Assembly (NCBI RefSeq): GCF_003991585.1
Contig: NZ_PQSP01000002.1
Span: forward strand, 248,001 to 312,000
Length of the DNA: 64,000 nucleotides
Origin: Saezia sanguinis
GTDB taxonomy: Bacteria > Pseudomonadota > Gammaproteobacteria > Burkholderiales > Burkholderiaceae_C
Direction of reading: 5' to 3'
Position 1 is the first letter of the stretch, and each line of letters begins with the position of its first letter. Made by a program: the position numbers and the translations under genes. Shown here piece after piece: positions 38,157 through 46,408 of this stretch. The notes beneath the pieces are model-generated. The model ran no database searches and was not told where the DNA came from. It saw only the letters and a list, made by a program, of their open reading frames with translations.

Positions 38157-38184
38157 CGGGGCATACATGCGGGTGTATGCCCCG
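38157..38184 (-). repeat. Intercistronic hairpin between aceA and aceK
   Basis: CGGGGCATACA and TGTATGCCCCG form a perfect 11-base stem around TGCGGG. It lies in the short aceA-aceK gap. A stable structure here may protect the aceBA message and lower aceK expression; E. coli has REP hairpins at the same place. Confidence 0.7.
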
Positions 38185-38214
38185 GGGGTCAGAAAAGATG
38201 CAACACAGTTGCTG

Positions 38215-39525
38215 TTATACGAACTGGGCTTCTTCTGTGGAGCCAGTCAGCGCGGTGACAGAAGATGCACCACCCTGAATGACGTTGGTGACCTTGTCAA
38301 AGTAACCGGTTCCCACTTCCTGCTGGTGCGCGACAAAGGTGTAGCCTTTAGAGGCGGCCTCAAACTCAGGCTGCTGCACTTTTTCCACGTAGTGCTTCAT
38401 GCCTTCGCCCTGCGCATAGGCGTGTGCCAGATCGAACATGTTGTACCACATGCTGTGGATGCCAGCCAGTGTGATGAACTGGTATTTGTAGCCCATGGCT
38501 GAAAGATCGGCCTGGAAGCTTGCAATGGTGGCATCGTCCAGGTTTTTCTTCCAGTTGAAAGAAGGCGAGCAGTTGTACGCCAGCAGTTTGCCGGGGAAAC
38601 GTTCGTGTATGGCTTGGGCAAAGCGGCGAGCGGCATTCAGGTCAGGCGTGGAGGTTTCACACCAGACCAGGTCTGCATAAGGCGCATAGGCCAGGCCACG
38701 GCTGATGGCCTGCTCAACCCCGGCACGGGTGCGGAAGAAGCCTTCTGCAGTGCGCTCCCCGGTGATGAATGCTTCATCATAAGCGTCGCAGTCCGAGGTC
38801 AGCAGGTCGGCGGCGTCTGCATCGGTACGGGCCACGACCAGGGTAGGCACGCCCATCACATCTGCTGCCAGCCGTGCAGCCACCAGTTTCTGAATGGCTT
38901 CCTGCGTGGGCACCAGCACCTTGCCACCCATGTGACCGCATTTTTTCACAGAGGCCAACTGGTCTTCAAAGTGCACTGCGGCGGCACCTGCCTCGATCAT
39001 GGCTTTCATCAGTTCAAATGCATTCAGCACACCGCCAAATCCGGCTTCGGCGTCAGCGACAATTGGCAGAAAGTAGTCAACAAATTTTGGATCACCTGGT
39101 TCGATACCATTGGCCCATTGAATCTGGTCGGCACGGCGGAAGGTGTTGTTGATGCGCTGAACAACGGCAGGCACTGAGTTGGCCGGATACAGCGACTGAT
39201 CGGGGTACATAGTGGAAGCCAGGTTGGCATCTGCTGCAACCTGCCAGCCGGAAAGGTAAACAGCTTCTACGCCTGCTTTGGCCTGTTGCAGCGCCTGGCC
39301 GCCAGTCAATGCCCCCAGGCAGTTGATGTAGCCTTTTTTGGATTCGCCGTGCAGCAACTTCCACAATTTGGCGGCTCCATTCTGTGCCAGCGTGCATTCC
39401 GGGTTGACCGAGCCGCGCAGGCTGATCACTTCTTCAGCGCTGTAAGGGCGGTTAATTCCTTTCCAGCGGTCCTGCTTCCATGACTCCTGTAATTGCTGAA
39501 TCTGTTGAGCGCGGGTTGCTTTCAT
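38215..39525 (-). CDS. aceA: Isocitrate lyase
   Basis: Splits isocitrate into glyoxylate and succinate, the first step of the glyoxylate bypass. The 436-residue protein has the catalytic loop KKCGHMGG at 194-201 with Cys196. [16 protein letters not shown] [22 protein letters not shown] and [14 protein letters not shown] are also seen, and it ends GSTEEAQFV. It is the short enterobacterial-type isoform and reads closely to E. coli AceA. AGAGGAG 7 bases ahead of the ATG fixes the start. It is 33 bases from aceB and co-transcribed with it. Confidence 0.97.
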   Translation of the reverse strand: MKATRAQQIQQLQESWKQDRWKGINRPYSAEEVISLRGSVNPECTLAQNGAAKLWKLLHGESKKGYINCLGALTGGQALQQAKAGVEAVYLSGWQVAADANLASTMYPDQSLYPANSVPAVVQRINNTFRRADQIQWANGIEPGDPKFVDYFLPIVADAEAGFGGVLNAFELMKAMIEAGAAAVHFEDQLASVKKCGHMGGKVLVPTQEAIQKLVAARLAADVMGVPTLVVARTDADAADLLTSDCDAYDEAFITGERTAEGFFRTRAGVEQAISRGLAYAPYADLVWCETSTPDLNAARRFAQAIHERFPGKLLAYNCSPSFNWKKNLDDATIASFQADLSAMGYKYQFITLAGIHSMWYNMFDLAHAYAQGEGMKHYVEKVQQPEFEAASKGYTFVAHQQEVGTGYFDKVTNVIQGGASSVTALTGSTEEAQFV

Positions 39526-39558
39526 GTTTGTCTCCTCTTATGTCATTTAAAAATAGGT

Positions 39559-41160
39559 TCAGTCCAGTAATTCGTAACCGGGCAAAGTCAGAAAATCTAT
39601 CAGTTCATCCTGTGTGGTAATGCGTTGCATCAGCTTGGCGGCTTCGGCAAAGCGTCCGCTGTTAAAGCGTGCTTCGCCCAGCTCCTGCTTGACAACGTTG
39701 AACTCTTCTTCCAAAAGCCGGTTGAACAGCTCTTTGGTTACCTTTTGCCCGTCGCTGAGTGTTTTCTGGTGCCGTATCCACTGCCAGATGGAGGTGCGTG
39801 AAATTTCTGCCGTGGCAGCGTCTTCCATCAGACCATAAATAGGCACACAGCCGTTGCCGCAAATCCAGGCTTCAATGTATTGCAGCGCCACGCGGATATT
39901 GGCACGCATACCGTTTTCAGTGCGTTCGCCCGGGCAGGGTTCCAGCAATTCATTGGCCGTAATGGCGGCATCTTGTTCGCGCATCACATCCAGTTGGTTT
40001 TGCCTGCTGCCCAGGGCTTTGTCAAATACAGCCATGACAGTGTCTGCCAAGCCAGGATGCGCAACCCAGGTGCCGTCATGACCATTGCGGGCTTCCAGTT
40101 CTTTATCTGCTTGTACTTTCTGCAAAACAATTTCATTTTGCTGAGCGTCCTTGCTTGGTATAAACGCAGCCATGCCACCCATGGCAAATGCACCACGCCG
40201 GTGACAGGTTTTAATCAGCAGACGCGAGTAAGCATTGAGGAATGGCTTATCCATGGTGACAGACTGGCGATCAGGTAAAACGCGGTCAGCATGGTTTTTC
40301 AGCGTTTTGATGTAGCTGAAAATATAGTCCCAGCGGCCACAGTTCAAACCGACAATGTGATCGCGCATGTGGTAGAGGATTTCATCCATCTGAAATACCG
40401 CAGGCAGCGTTTCAATCAGCACGGTGGCTTTGATGGTGCCACGCGGCAGGTTAAAGCTGTCTTCCGTAAAGCTGAACACTTCGCTCCACCAGGCAGCTTC
40501 CTGATATGCCTGCAGTTTAGGCAAATAGAAATAAGGGCCGCTGCCGTTTTTCAGCAGTTGCTGATAGTTATGGTAAAAATACAGGGCAAAGTCAAACAGC
40601 GCACCAGGAATGGGCTTGCCTTCCCACAGTACGTGCTTTTCAGGCAGGTGCAGCCCGCGCACACGGCAGATCAATACAGCCGGGTCGGCTTTCAGTTGAT
40701 ACAGTTTGCCGTTCTCGTTGGTGTAGGAGATGGTTCTGTTGACCGCATCATGCAGGTTGATCTGGCCTTCAATCACTTTTTCCCATGACGGAGCCAGAGA
40801 GTCCTCAAAGTCGGCCATGAACACTTTGACATTGGCGTTGAGCGCGTTAATGACCATTTTGCGTTCGACCGGACCGGTGATTTCCACCCGGCGGTCCAGC
40901 AGATCAGCAGGAATCCCGCGAATCTTCCACTCCTGTTTCTTGATGGATTGTGTGTCTGCAAGAAAGTCAGGCAGTTTGCCATTGTCAATTTCTTTTTGGA
41001 TGACTGTGCGCTGGGCTAACAGTGCATTGCGCTGCGATGTGAAACGGGTGACCAGTTCTGACAAAAAGTTTTGTGCTTCTACGGTCAGAATCTGTTTTTC
41101 CTGCGCGCCAAATTTCTGCGTAAACTCCAAACCGGTTTCCACGACTGCTTGCATACTCAC
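39559..41160 (-). CDS. aceB: Malate synthase A
   Basis: Condenses glyoxylate with acetyl-CoA to malate, completing the bypass. The 533-residue protein is isoform A, not the ~720-residue G form. It has VFMADFEDSLAPSW, the catalytic arginine region ICRVRGLHLPE, NCGRWDYIFSYIKTL, GHDGTWVAHPGL, and PCPGERTENGMRANI near the C terminus. GAGGAGAG lies ahead of the ATG at 41160. It is the first gene of aceB-aceA-aceK; its 590-base upstream region carries candidate operators. Confidence 0.97.
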   Translation of the reverse strand: MSMQAVVETGLEFTQKFGAQEKQILTVEAQNFLSELVTRFTSQRNALLAQRTVIQKEIDNGKLPDFLADTQSIKKQEWKIRGIPADLLDRRVEITGPVERKMVINALNANVKVFMADFEDSLAPSWEKVIEGQINLHDAVNRTISYTNENGKLYQLKADPAVLICRVRGLHLPEKHVLWEGKPIPGALFDFALYFYHNYQQLLKNGSGPYFYLPKLQAYQEAAWWSEVFSFTEDSFNLPRGTIKATVLIETLPAVFQMDEILYHMRDHIVGLNCGRWDYIFSYIKTLKNHADRVLPDRQSVTMDKPFLNAYSRLLIKTCHRRGAFAMGGMAAFIPSKDAQQNEIVLQKVQADKELEARNGHDGTWVAHPGLADTVMAVFDKALGSRQNQLDVMREQDAAITANELLEPCPGERTENGMRANIRVALQYIEAWICGNGCVPIYGLMEDAATAEISRTSIWQWIRHQKTLSDGQKVTKELFNRLLEEEFNVVKQELGEARFNSGRFAEAAKLMQRITTQDELIDFLTLPGYELLD

Positions 41161-41753
41161 TCTCCTCTTTGATATGGCATTGCGCTGAAGTTGTGCTTTA
41201 CTTTGCTTCTCCTGAGTCTGAACGCATCAGATACTTTCGGGATACACAACGGAAAGCGACATTGATTTTAAATAAAAATAAAAACGGTTTCCAAAAATAT
41301 GAAATTTCGGCAAAATATAGCACTTTTTTGCATTGCAATGCAAATCAATATAAAACAGTTGGGATTAGATGATGGTAGATTAAGGGTAGTTATAAAAATC
41401 AGTTTTCAAGTTGTTTTTTATTATTTATCTAATTGAATTTAAATGATTTTTATCTGTTTGAAGTTTGAGGCTACTGCATTGTGAGGGTGTTATTTTTTAT
41501 GTTGCATAGCAAAAACATTAGGGTTTTCCTTAGAAAACGTTTTTTATTGTGCAATGAAAAATTTGAAATTTAATGTTAAAAATAATTTCCAAAAATATTT
41601 TGTAAAATGAAAAAAAGACAATAAAAGAAGCGATTTGGGCATGTGCTGCTGTTGCCATGCAAAATCAGAAACTTAAAATGCGGGTACAGGTAAGCGCTTA
41701 TTTTGCAAAAGAAAGAGGCGATGCCGACAAATTTTTTCAGCAAAGGATATCTG
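41161..41753. other. AT-rich divergent regulatory region upstream of aceB
   Basis: About 590 AT-rich bases with no supported gene. They hold the aceB promoter, an 18-base perfect palindrome at 41327-41344, and two copies of TTTCCAAAAATAT at 41288-41300 and 41586-41598. The right part should carry the promoter of the LprI-like gene. Its composition is clearly more AT-rich than the flanking ace genes. Confidence 0.55.
41327..41344. promoter_or_regulatory. 18-base perfect palindrome, candidate aceB operator
   Basis: TTTGCATTGCAATGCAAA is a perfect dyad centred about 175 bases upstream of the aceB ATG. Perfect dyads of this length in intergenic DNA usually mark transcription-factor sites. The binding protein is not identified. 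Confidence 0.5.
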
Positions 41754-42497
41754 ATGGCAGCACGCATGCTTCGTCTATTTTGTGTTTTATGGCTTGTGGC
41801 GCCTGTTGCAGTTTATGCAGTGAGCTTTGACTGCAACAAGTTCAATACAGGGGTCTACCAAATCATATGTAGCTCTGGAAAATTGTCCCGCCTGGATGAC
41901 CAGTTGTCTGCGCAATACCAGCGGATCAGGGTAAAGCACGGTAATCCTCCCGAACTAAAAGAGATGGTGCGTGTGGCTTTTATGTTTCGTGATACGTGTA
42001 CAACAGAAGAGTGTCTAGTGACCTGGTATGAGGTTTATATTGAGCTTTATAACCAAATTGAGCAAGGTACCAGCATTAAAGCAGCCAGTCAGGTCATAGA
42101 AGATATGGTTTTGCGCTATGCACAGGAGAATACGGCATATCTTGAGCCGGTTGATGCGGATCGCAAGATTTCTCCCACACGTGAAAATATCAGCCATTAT
42201 TGTGATATGACAGTCAAAGTCATGGTTGCGTCGGCGGCAGATGCTGCTTCTACAAACCGGCGGCGGATTCCGCTGATTTACGCTCCCGCGGTCGATATTG
42301 AACTGTATAAAAAAATACTTGATATAGACCGGGCGGCGTATCTGCGCATGCAACAAAACATGCCGTCCAGCATTGTCCAGGCTATGCAGGAAGACTGGAG
42401 AACAGCCCAATATGTATTGGAGAAGAGCCTTTTACAGGAGTGTCTGGCAAGTCCCCGAGACGTTATCTTTTTTTATGACAAGATTTTCAGGCATTGA
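41754..42497 (+). CDS. Exported protein with LprI-like N-terminal domain
   Basis: A 247-residue secreted protein. The signal peptide MAARMLRLFCVLWLVAPVAV ends near VYA, then the DUF1311/LprI-like segment FDCNKFNTGVYQIICSS to LDDQLSAQYQRI follows with paired cysteines (and a second CTTEEC pair). LprI-like domains inhibit lysozyme in some bacteria, but the rest of the protein (~110-247) is unknown. The ATG at 41754 is chosen over TTG 41703 and ATG 41721 because AAAGGA lies six bases ahead and the signal peptide then begins at once. A terminator follows. Confidence 0.72.
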   Translation: MAARMLRLFCVLWLVAPVAVYAVSFDCNKFNTGVYQIICSSGKLSRLDDQLSAQYQRIRVKHGNPPELKEMVRVAFMFRDTCTTEECLVTWYEVYIELYNQIEQGTSIKAASQVIEDMVLRYAQENTAYLEPVDADRKISPTRENISHYCDMTVKVMVASAADAASTNRRRIPLIYAPAVDIELYKKILDIDRAAYLRMQQNMPSSIVQAMQEDWRTAQYVLEKSLLQECLASPRDVIFFYDKIFRH

Positions 42498-42526
42498 TAC
42501 CGTCGCACATTTGCCCAGCGATATAG

Positions 42527-42561
42527 CAACCACCAGTCCATTGGAAAGGTGGTTTTTTTAT
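42527..42561 (+). terminator. Terminator after the LprI-like gene
   Basis: AACCACC and GGTGGTT flank a 13-base loop with an inner CCA/TGG pair and are followed by seven T. It lies 30 bases past the stop. Confidence 0.78.
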
Positions 42562-42743
42562 TGAGCGATCACAGAGGTGGTGATTGATTCCATGATAGGA
42601 ATGCAACGCACAACACTTCACACAAATTTCATTGTTTTTTCACACGGCTCCCCATAATACGAAGCATAGAGTAATGAAGTTGGCTGCTCTACCGAAAACT
42701 ATTTTGAGTGCTTTATTTCATGACGTGTTTGAAGGGGCAAGGT

Positions 42744-42962
42744 ATGAAGCTGGATCAAGAGTTACAGGACTACCTCGATAAAAATAATCTGACAGTTGAT
42801 GTGATAGGTTTCAGGCCAGCAGTGTTTGACAGAGAGGGCAATGTCATCTGTATGGGGGGCACTGTGCATACAGCAGTCAGAAAGGCTATCTGGCTCAGCA
42901 GTATATGCCCTCACTATTATGCATGCGAGCGCAAAGGACCGGCCTCTGAATCCCGAAGCTGA
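42744..42962 (+). CDS. Small hypothetical protein
   Basis: A 72-residue reading frame starting MKLDQELQDYLDKNNLTVDV, with AAGGGGCAAGG just before the ATG at 42744. It has no signal peptide or membrane span; the central part VFDREGNVICMGGTVHTAVRKAIW is moderately hydrophobic. I do not recognise it. The good ribosome site and amphipathic start favour a real gene, but it is short and isolated in an AT-rich accessory stretch. Confidence 0.45.
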   Translation: MKLDQELQDYLDKNNLTVDVIGFRPAVFDREGNVICMGGTVHTAVRKAIWLSSICPHYYACERKGPASESRS

Positions 42963-43295
42963 TGCATGCATTTGACTTTGTTTTGCTGCGAACGTAAGAG
43001 TTCAGACAATAAAGCGGAAATTGTGGCTTAGCAATTTTTTAATATACCGGTGAGCGTTGTTGCCATCGATGTCTTTAAAATGGACAGTGCCTGACGCAGG
43101 CCGCTGTGGTCGATTGGTCGCTGATGTATCTTGCAGGGGATGCTGGACAGGTCAGAGCAGATATGGTCTGAGTTATGATCTGTGTGTAAACGATCATCAG
43201 CACTTATCCCGAATACAAGAGGAAGCCAAAGGCAACAGGCACGACTTATTGGTAGACAAGAGTCCCGTTTCGTCGTGGGAATGGAGGAAAAATCA
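42963..43295. other. Intergenic stretch without a supported gene
   Basis: These 333 bases contain short overlapping open frames with no ribosome site, signal peptide or recognisable motif. They presumably include the promoter of the MORN lipoprotein gene. Confidence 0.4.
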
Positions 43296-43889
43296 GTGAA
43301 AAAAATATTAACAATATTGTTTTGTGTTTTTGTGATAGCTGGATGCAGCAACGATCCATATAAGATCGATCCTGTAGCTACAGCAAATGCGCCATGGGAG
43401 AAAGGTGAGTTTATTGTCAATGGCTTTTGCTCACAGGCAGCCATTGGCTGGTGTGTCAGAGTATTTTTAGGTATAACGACTGACGGTAAAGTGCTGGTGC
43501 AGGATTTTTACACCAAAATAGCAGACCGAATGGAGCTTGGGAAGGTGTATGACCCACGCACGGAAGAAATAGAAGCTAAGTTCACAGATCCGTTTACGAT
43601 GATGTCCATTGAAGATGCACAGATGAACCTTTTCTATGTAGATGATGGAAAAGATGGCGTGTATCGGTCTTATGATCGTGATGGTGAGGTTGATAAAGAG
43701 GGGGCTTTCCGAAACGGCATAAAGCATGGCCATTGGACCGAGTATCTGCCAAATGGTGAGATTTCAAGTGGCAACTATGTTCAAGGGAAGAGGCATGGAG
43801 TATGGGTTTGCAAAAGTGAGGATGGTTCGTGGTATGAAGAGACTTTTGAGCATGGAAAATTGATTAACTTTCAAGAGTTCAGTAAATAG
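43296..43889 (+). CDS. Lipoprotein with MORN-type repeats
   Basis: A 197-residue lipoprotein starting at GTG 43296, with GGAGG eight bases upstream; longer frames to 43182 add polar residues before the signal and were rejected. The lipobox is VIAGC with Cys17. The C-terminal part has two to three MORN/YwqK-like repeats (GAFRNGIKHGHWTEYLPNGE, GNYVQGKRHGVWVCKSEDG, ETFEHGKL). Such repeats are found in many surface lipoproteins and in some antitoxin-like families; the role here is unknown. A strong terminator follows. Confidence 0.78.
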   Translation: MKKILTILFCVFVIAGCSNDPYKIDPVATANAPWEKGEFIVNGFCSQAAIGWCVRVFLGITTDGKVLVQDFYTKIADRMELGKVYDPRTEEIEAKFTDPFTMMSIEDAQMNLFYVDDGKDGVYRSYDRDGEVDKEGAFRNGIKHGHWTEYLPNGEISSGNYVQGKRHGVWVCKSEDGSWYEETFEHGKLINFQEFSK

Positions 43890-43910
43890 CAAAGTTTTTA
43901 GCGATACACA

Positions 43911-43934
43911 AACCGCCTCTCGAGGCGGTTTTTT
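43911..43934 (+). terminator. Terminator after the MORN lipoprotein gene
   Basis: AACCGCCTC and GAGGCGGTT form a 9-base stem with a tight loop, followed by TTTT. It lies 21 bases past the stop. Confidence 0.88.
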
Positions 43935-43997
43935 CGTTCACATAAACCACCGCTTGGCTGCGATCATAGAGCGTCATTTTTAACAGGAGAGAAATCT

Positions 43998-44384
43998 ATG
44001 AGTAAGAAATTGATTGCCGCAGTAATAATTGGTATGGGATTTGCTTCTGTGTCGTTTGGGCAAATTCCTGGAGCAAGAGTGTCAGACATGTATACAGATA
44101 CTGATTACTTTAATGTTGTCACGGCCCAAGGGGATAGCATTGATGATTTGTGCAAACTGCAGGTCGCATATAACCAGGCTACTTCAAATACTGGATGGAG
44201 TACATTGCCCCCATTTACCTATACAGGATACTACTGGAGAGTGCCTGGATTACAGAGTGGACAAAAAATGCTTGTTCAGTGCCAAATTGCGGAGACACAA
44301 TACACACCTTCCATTACATTGCCGTTGAAGTGTTCCTCGGGATCGAAGATCTATCAATCACAACCTACTGGTTGCTATAAATAA
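43998..44384 (+). CDS. Small secreted hypothetical protein
   Basis: A 128-residue exported protein. The signal peptide MSKKLIAAVIIGMGFASVSFG likely cleaves before QIPGARV. The mature part (~107 residues) has four cysteines in DDLCKLQ, VQCQIA, LKCSS and TGCYK, suggesting two disulfides, and many aromatic residues. ACAGGAGAG lies nine bases before the ATG. I do not recognise the family. It follows the MORN gene but has an intervening terminator, so it is separately transcribed. Confidence 0.72.
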   Translation: MSKKLIAAVIIGMGFASVSFGQIPGARVSDMYTDTDYFNVVTAQGDSIDDLCKLQVAYNQATSNTGWSTLPPFTYTGYYWRVPGLQSGQKMLVQCQIAETQYTPSITLPLKCSSGSKIYQSQPTGCYK

Positions 44385-44981
44385 TGTAGCAACCTTTGTT
44401 CATCTAATAATTTGGTAGCCGCTTACGATCAAGTCGGTGGCTTTTTATGAAAAAAGAAAAGCACTGATCAGGAAATAAAAAACCTATTCAAGACAGTCCA
44501 GGGATGATGTGATTCAGATAATTGAAGTGCCAGCCACAGGCGTGGGAGGCTTTCTGATGATTTTCATTCAAGACGATGTGATTCGAGGGTTCGGAGCGTT
44601 GCATCAGGGAGTTAGGGCAACAGGTGGGAGAATAAAAAGAGCTCGCAGGAAGGGAACACCAGCGAGCCCAATATACGGTGATTAGTAGTTATAAATGCAT
44701 GTTAAGTGGAAGGCAACTTAAACATGTATATAAATTGTATCTTAAAAGAGGGTTTTTGCAATAAACACCATTAAACCTCTTGGTCATACTGCTACTGCCG
44801 AAGAATGCAAGGCAGGGCATGAACAAGAATCATTGTCCTTCTGTCGTGTCTGACGGATGCACAGAGAAATACCCAGAAGTTGCAAGAACGGCTGAAGAAA
44901 GTAGAGCCAGAGAGTTAGCGTGCATGGGGGGCGGATGATGCACTCAGGAAGCAATCATATTCCCATGGTAGGAATATGAAA
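44385..44981. other. Gene-poor stretch beside tRNA-Lys
   Basis: About 600 bases without a supported gene. It begins with a weak terminator-like dyad (AGCCGCTT / AAGTCGGTGGCT, 44416-44446). It contains an imperfect direct repeat (ATTCAAGAC...GATGTGATTC at 44486-44515 and 44566-44584) and a GCTCGC/GCGAGC hairpin near 44640-44665. Short frames of 30-43 codons have no motif. It may be decayed accessory DNA. Confidence 0.4.
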
Positions 44982-45013
44982 CAAAAAAGGCTAGCTCTGG
45001 ATAAAGCTAACCT
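44982..45013 (-). terminator. Terminator of tRNA-Lys
   Basis: On the minus strand AGGTTAGCT pairs with AGCTAGCCT around an 8-base loop and is followed by six T. There is one mismatch in the stem. It lies 12 bases past the tRNA CCA end. Confidence 0.75.
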
Positions 45014-45024
45014 ATTGTTTTTAT

Positions 45025-45100
45025 TGGTGGGTCGTGAGCGACTCGAACGCTCGACCGACGGATTAAGAGTCCGCTGCTCTACCAACTGAGCTAACGACCC
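45025..45100 (-). tRNA. tRNA-Lys (anticodon CTT)
   Basis: The minus strand folds as a complete cloverleaf: acceptor GGGTCGT/ACGACCC, D-arm with AGCTCAGTTGGTAGAGC, anticodon stem GCGGA/TCCGT with loop CTCTTAA (anticodon CTT). The T-arm is GAGCG-TTCGAGT-CGCTC, with discriminator A and an encoded CCA. It decodes AAG lysine codons. It is followed by a terminator and borders the AT-rich accessory block to its left. Confidence 0.95.
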
Positions 45101-45391
45101 ACGGTGCGATTTCATCTTAAGCAGATAATTATAACGCATCGCTAAAAAAGCCCGCAAGCCTCTTTTTAAAGAAGCCATGCATATATAAGGGGGCGTATAC
45201 GGACCAACACTCCGCAGGTATGGCGGAGAGTGTATTTTTGTATGCATCCTTCGTGCATTGAACCCGTAAAAGCAGTTGCAATATCTTTGATGCAGCCTCA
45301 TGCCGGGCATAATGAAACACCTGCTGGCAAAAGTATTTTGCATATGACGCAACAGTATTGCCGGGAAAACCGGTATACAATACATGCATAC
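45101..45391. other. Divergent promoter region of tRNA-Lys and ribB leader
   Basis: No gene is supported in these 291 bases. They hold the tRNA-Lys promoter on the minus strand and the ribB promoter on the plus strand. A CTCCGC/GCGGAG dyad lies near 45211-45228. Confidence 0.4.
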
Positions 45392-45562
45392 GTCTTCAGG
45401 GCGGGGTGAAAATCCCCACCGGCGGTAGATGGTGTTATGCACCATAAGCCCGCGAGCGCTCAGTTGAGGGAATTCAGACATATTTTCTGCATTGCTTCGC
45501 TGGGGTCAAGCAGATCTGGTCAGATGCCAGAGCCGACGGTTATAGTCCGGATGAAAGAAGAA
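45392..45562 (+). ncRNA. FMN riboswitch (RFN element)
   Basis: The conserved blocks of the RFN aptamer are all visible: CTTCAGGGCGGGGTG at the start, AAAATCCCCACCGGCGGT, AGCCCGCGAGCGCTC, then CAGATCTGGTCAGATGCCAG, AGCCGACGGT, TATAGTCCGGATG and the closing GAAAGAAG, which pairs with the opening CTTC. FMN binding should lower expression of ribB 160 bases downstream. A GCGCTAA/TTAGCGC hairpin at 45639-45655 in the expression platform lacks a T-run, so control may act at translation or by Rho rather than by an intrinsic terminator. Confidence 0.95.
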
Positions 45563-45723
45563 GAGTGGTGTCTGCATATATGCATGGCAGGCGGCTTTGA
45601 CCGAGCTTGGCTTGTCATTGATGGTGCAGACTGCAGATGCGCTAATGGTTAGCGCGTTGTATATCTCGTTCGTCTGCCCGCCCCGAAGCGTTCATCGTCC
45701 ATTGTTTTTACGAAGAGCGTTTC

Positions 45724-46398
45724 ATGTCTACAGCTACTATTACTTCTACCTCAGCCAAAACTGTTCTGCCTACGTCTGATGACCAGGCGGTTATGCGGGT
45801 TGAAAAAGCGCTGCATGCTTTTCAGCAAGGTAAGCTGATCGTTGTGCAGGATGATGAAGACCGGGAGAACGAGGCGGATCTGATCGGATCGGCCGAAAAA
45901 ATAAGCGTTACCAGCATGGCGACCATGATTCGTGATGGCAGCGGTATTGTGTGCCTGTGCCTGCCTGCGGCTGATGCAAAAATGCTGGGGCTACGCCAGA
46001 TGGTGGAACATAATGAAAGCCGCAATGGCACGGCATTTACGGTCAGTATTGAAGCCCGAGACGGGGTCAGTACAGGCGTGAGTGCGGTGGATAGGGTCAC
46101 CACTATCCGTGCGGCCTTGGCTTCTACCGCAGAAGACAACCGCATTGTCAGCCCCGGGCATGTATTTCCGCTGGCGGCGCGCGATGGTGGTGTGCTGGAG
46201 CGGCGCGGGCATACCGAGTCTGCGGTTGATCTGGCCCGCCTGGCAGGGTTGCGTCCGGCCGGGGTGTTGTGTGAACTGATGAACCCCGACGGCACAATGA
46301 CCCGTGGCGCCCAGGTGGTGGAGTATGCCCGCAAGAATGATCTGGCGGTGATTACCGTGCAGGATCTGGTGACCTACCGGCAGCGTATGGGGTGCTGA
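45724..46398 (+). CDS. ribB: 3,4-dihydroxy-2-butanone 4-phosphate synthase
   Basis: Converts ribulose 5-phosphate to the four-carbon precursor of riboflavin. The 224-residue protein has [18 protein letters not shown] (acidic metal site), the [20 protein letters not shown] segment in pieces, [22 protein letters not shown], and [15 protein letters not shown]. It has no GTP cyclohydrolase II domain, so it is the stand-alone RibB form. The gene is controlled by the FMN riboswitch immediately upstream. Confidence 0.96.
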   Translation: MSTATITSTSAKTVLPTSDDQAVMRVEKALHAFQQGKLIVVQDDEDRENEADLIGSAEKISVTSMATMIRDGSGIVCLCLPAADAKMLGLRQMVEHNESRNGTAFTVSIEARDGVSTGVSAVDRVTTIRAALASTAEDNRIVSPGHVFPLAARDGGVLERRGHTESAVDLARLAGLRPAGVLCELMNPDGTMTRGAQVVEYARKNDLAVITVQDLVTYRQRMGC

Positions 46399-46408
46399 TT
46401 TTCGAGCG

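Noticed and set aside
44560..44690. Short plus-strand frame of ~43 codons rich in Arg and Gly
   Set aside because: Too short, no ribosome site, overlaps a hairpin; not distinguishable from chance.
44758..44851. Cysteine-containing frame resembling a phage lysis-gene remnant
   Set aside because: Only about 30 codons without a start or any motif I can name; no phage genes nearby.
45025..45100. Integration site with a tRNA-end direct repeat
   Set aside because: I looked for a second copy of the tRNA 3' end to the left of the gene and found none.
44915..45481. 188-codon minus-strand frame across tRNA-Lys and the riboswitch
   Set aside because: Overlaps two structured RNAs with strong evidence, and its sequence has no protein-family character.
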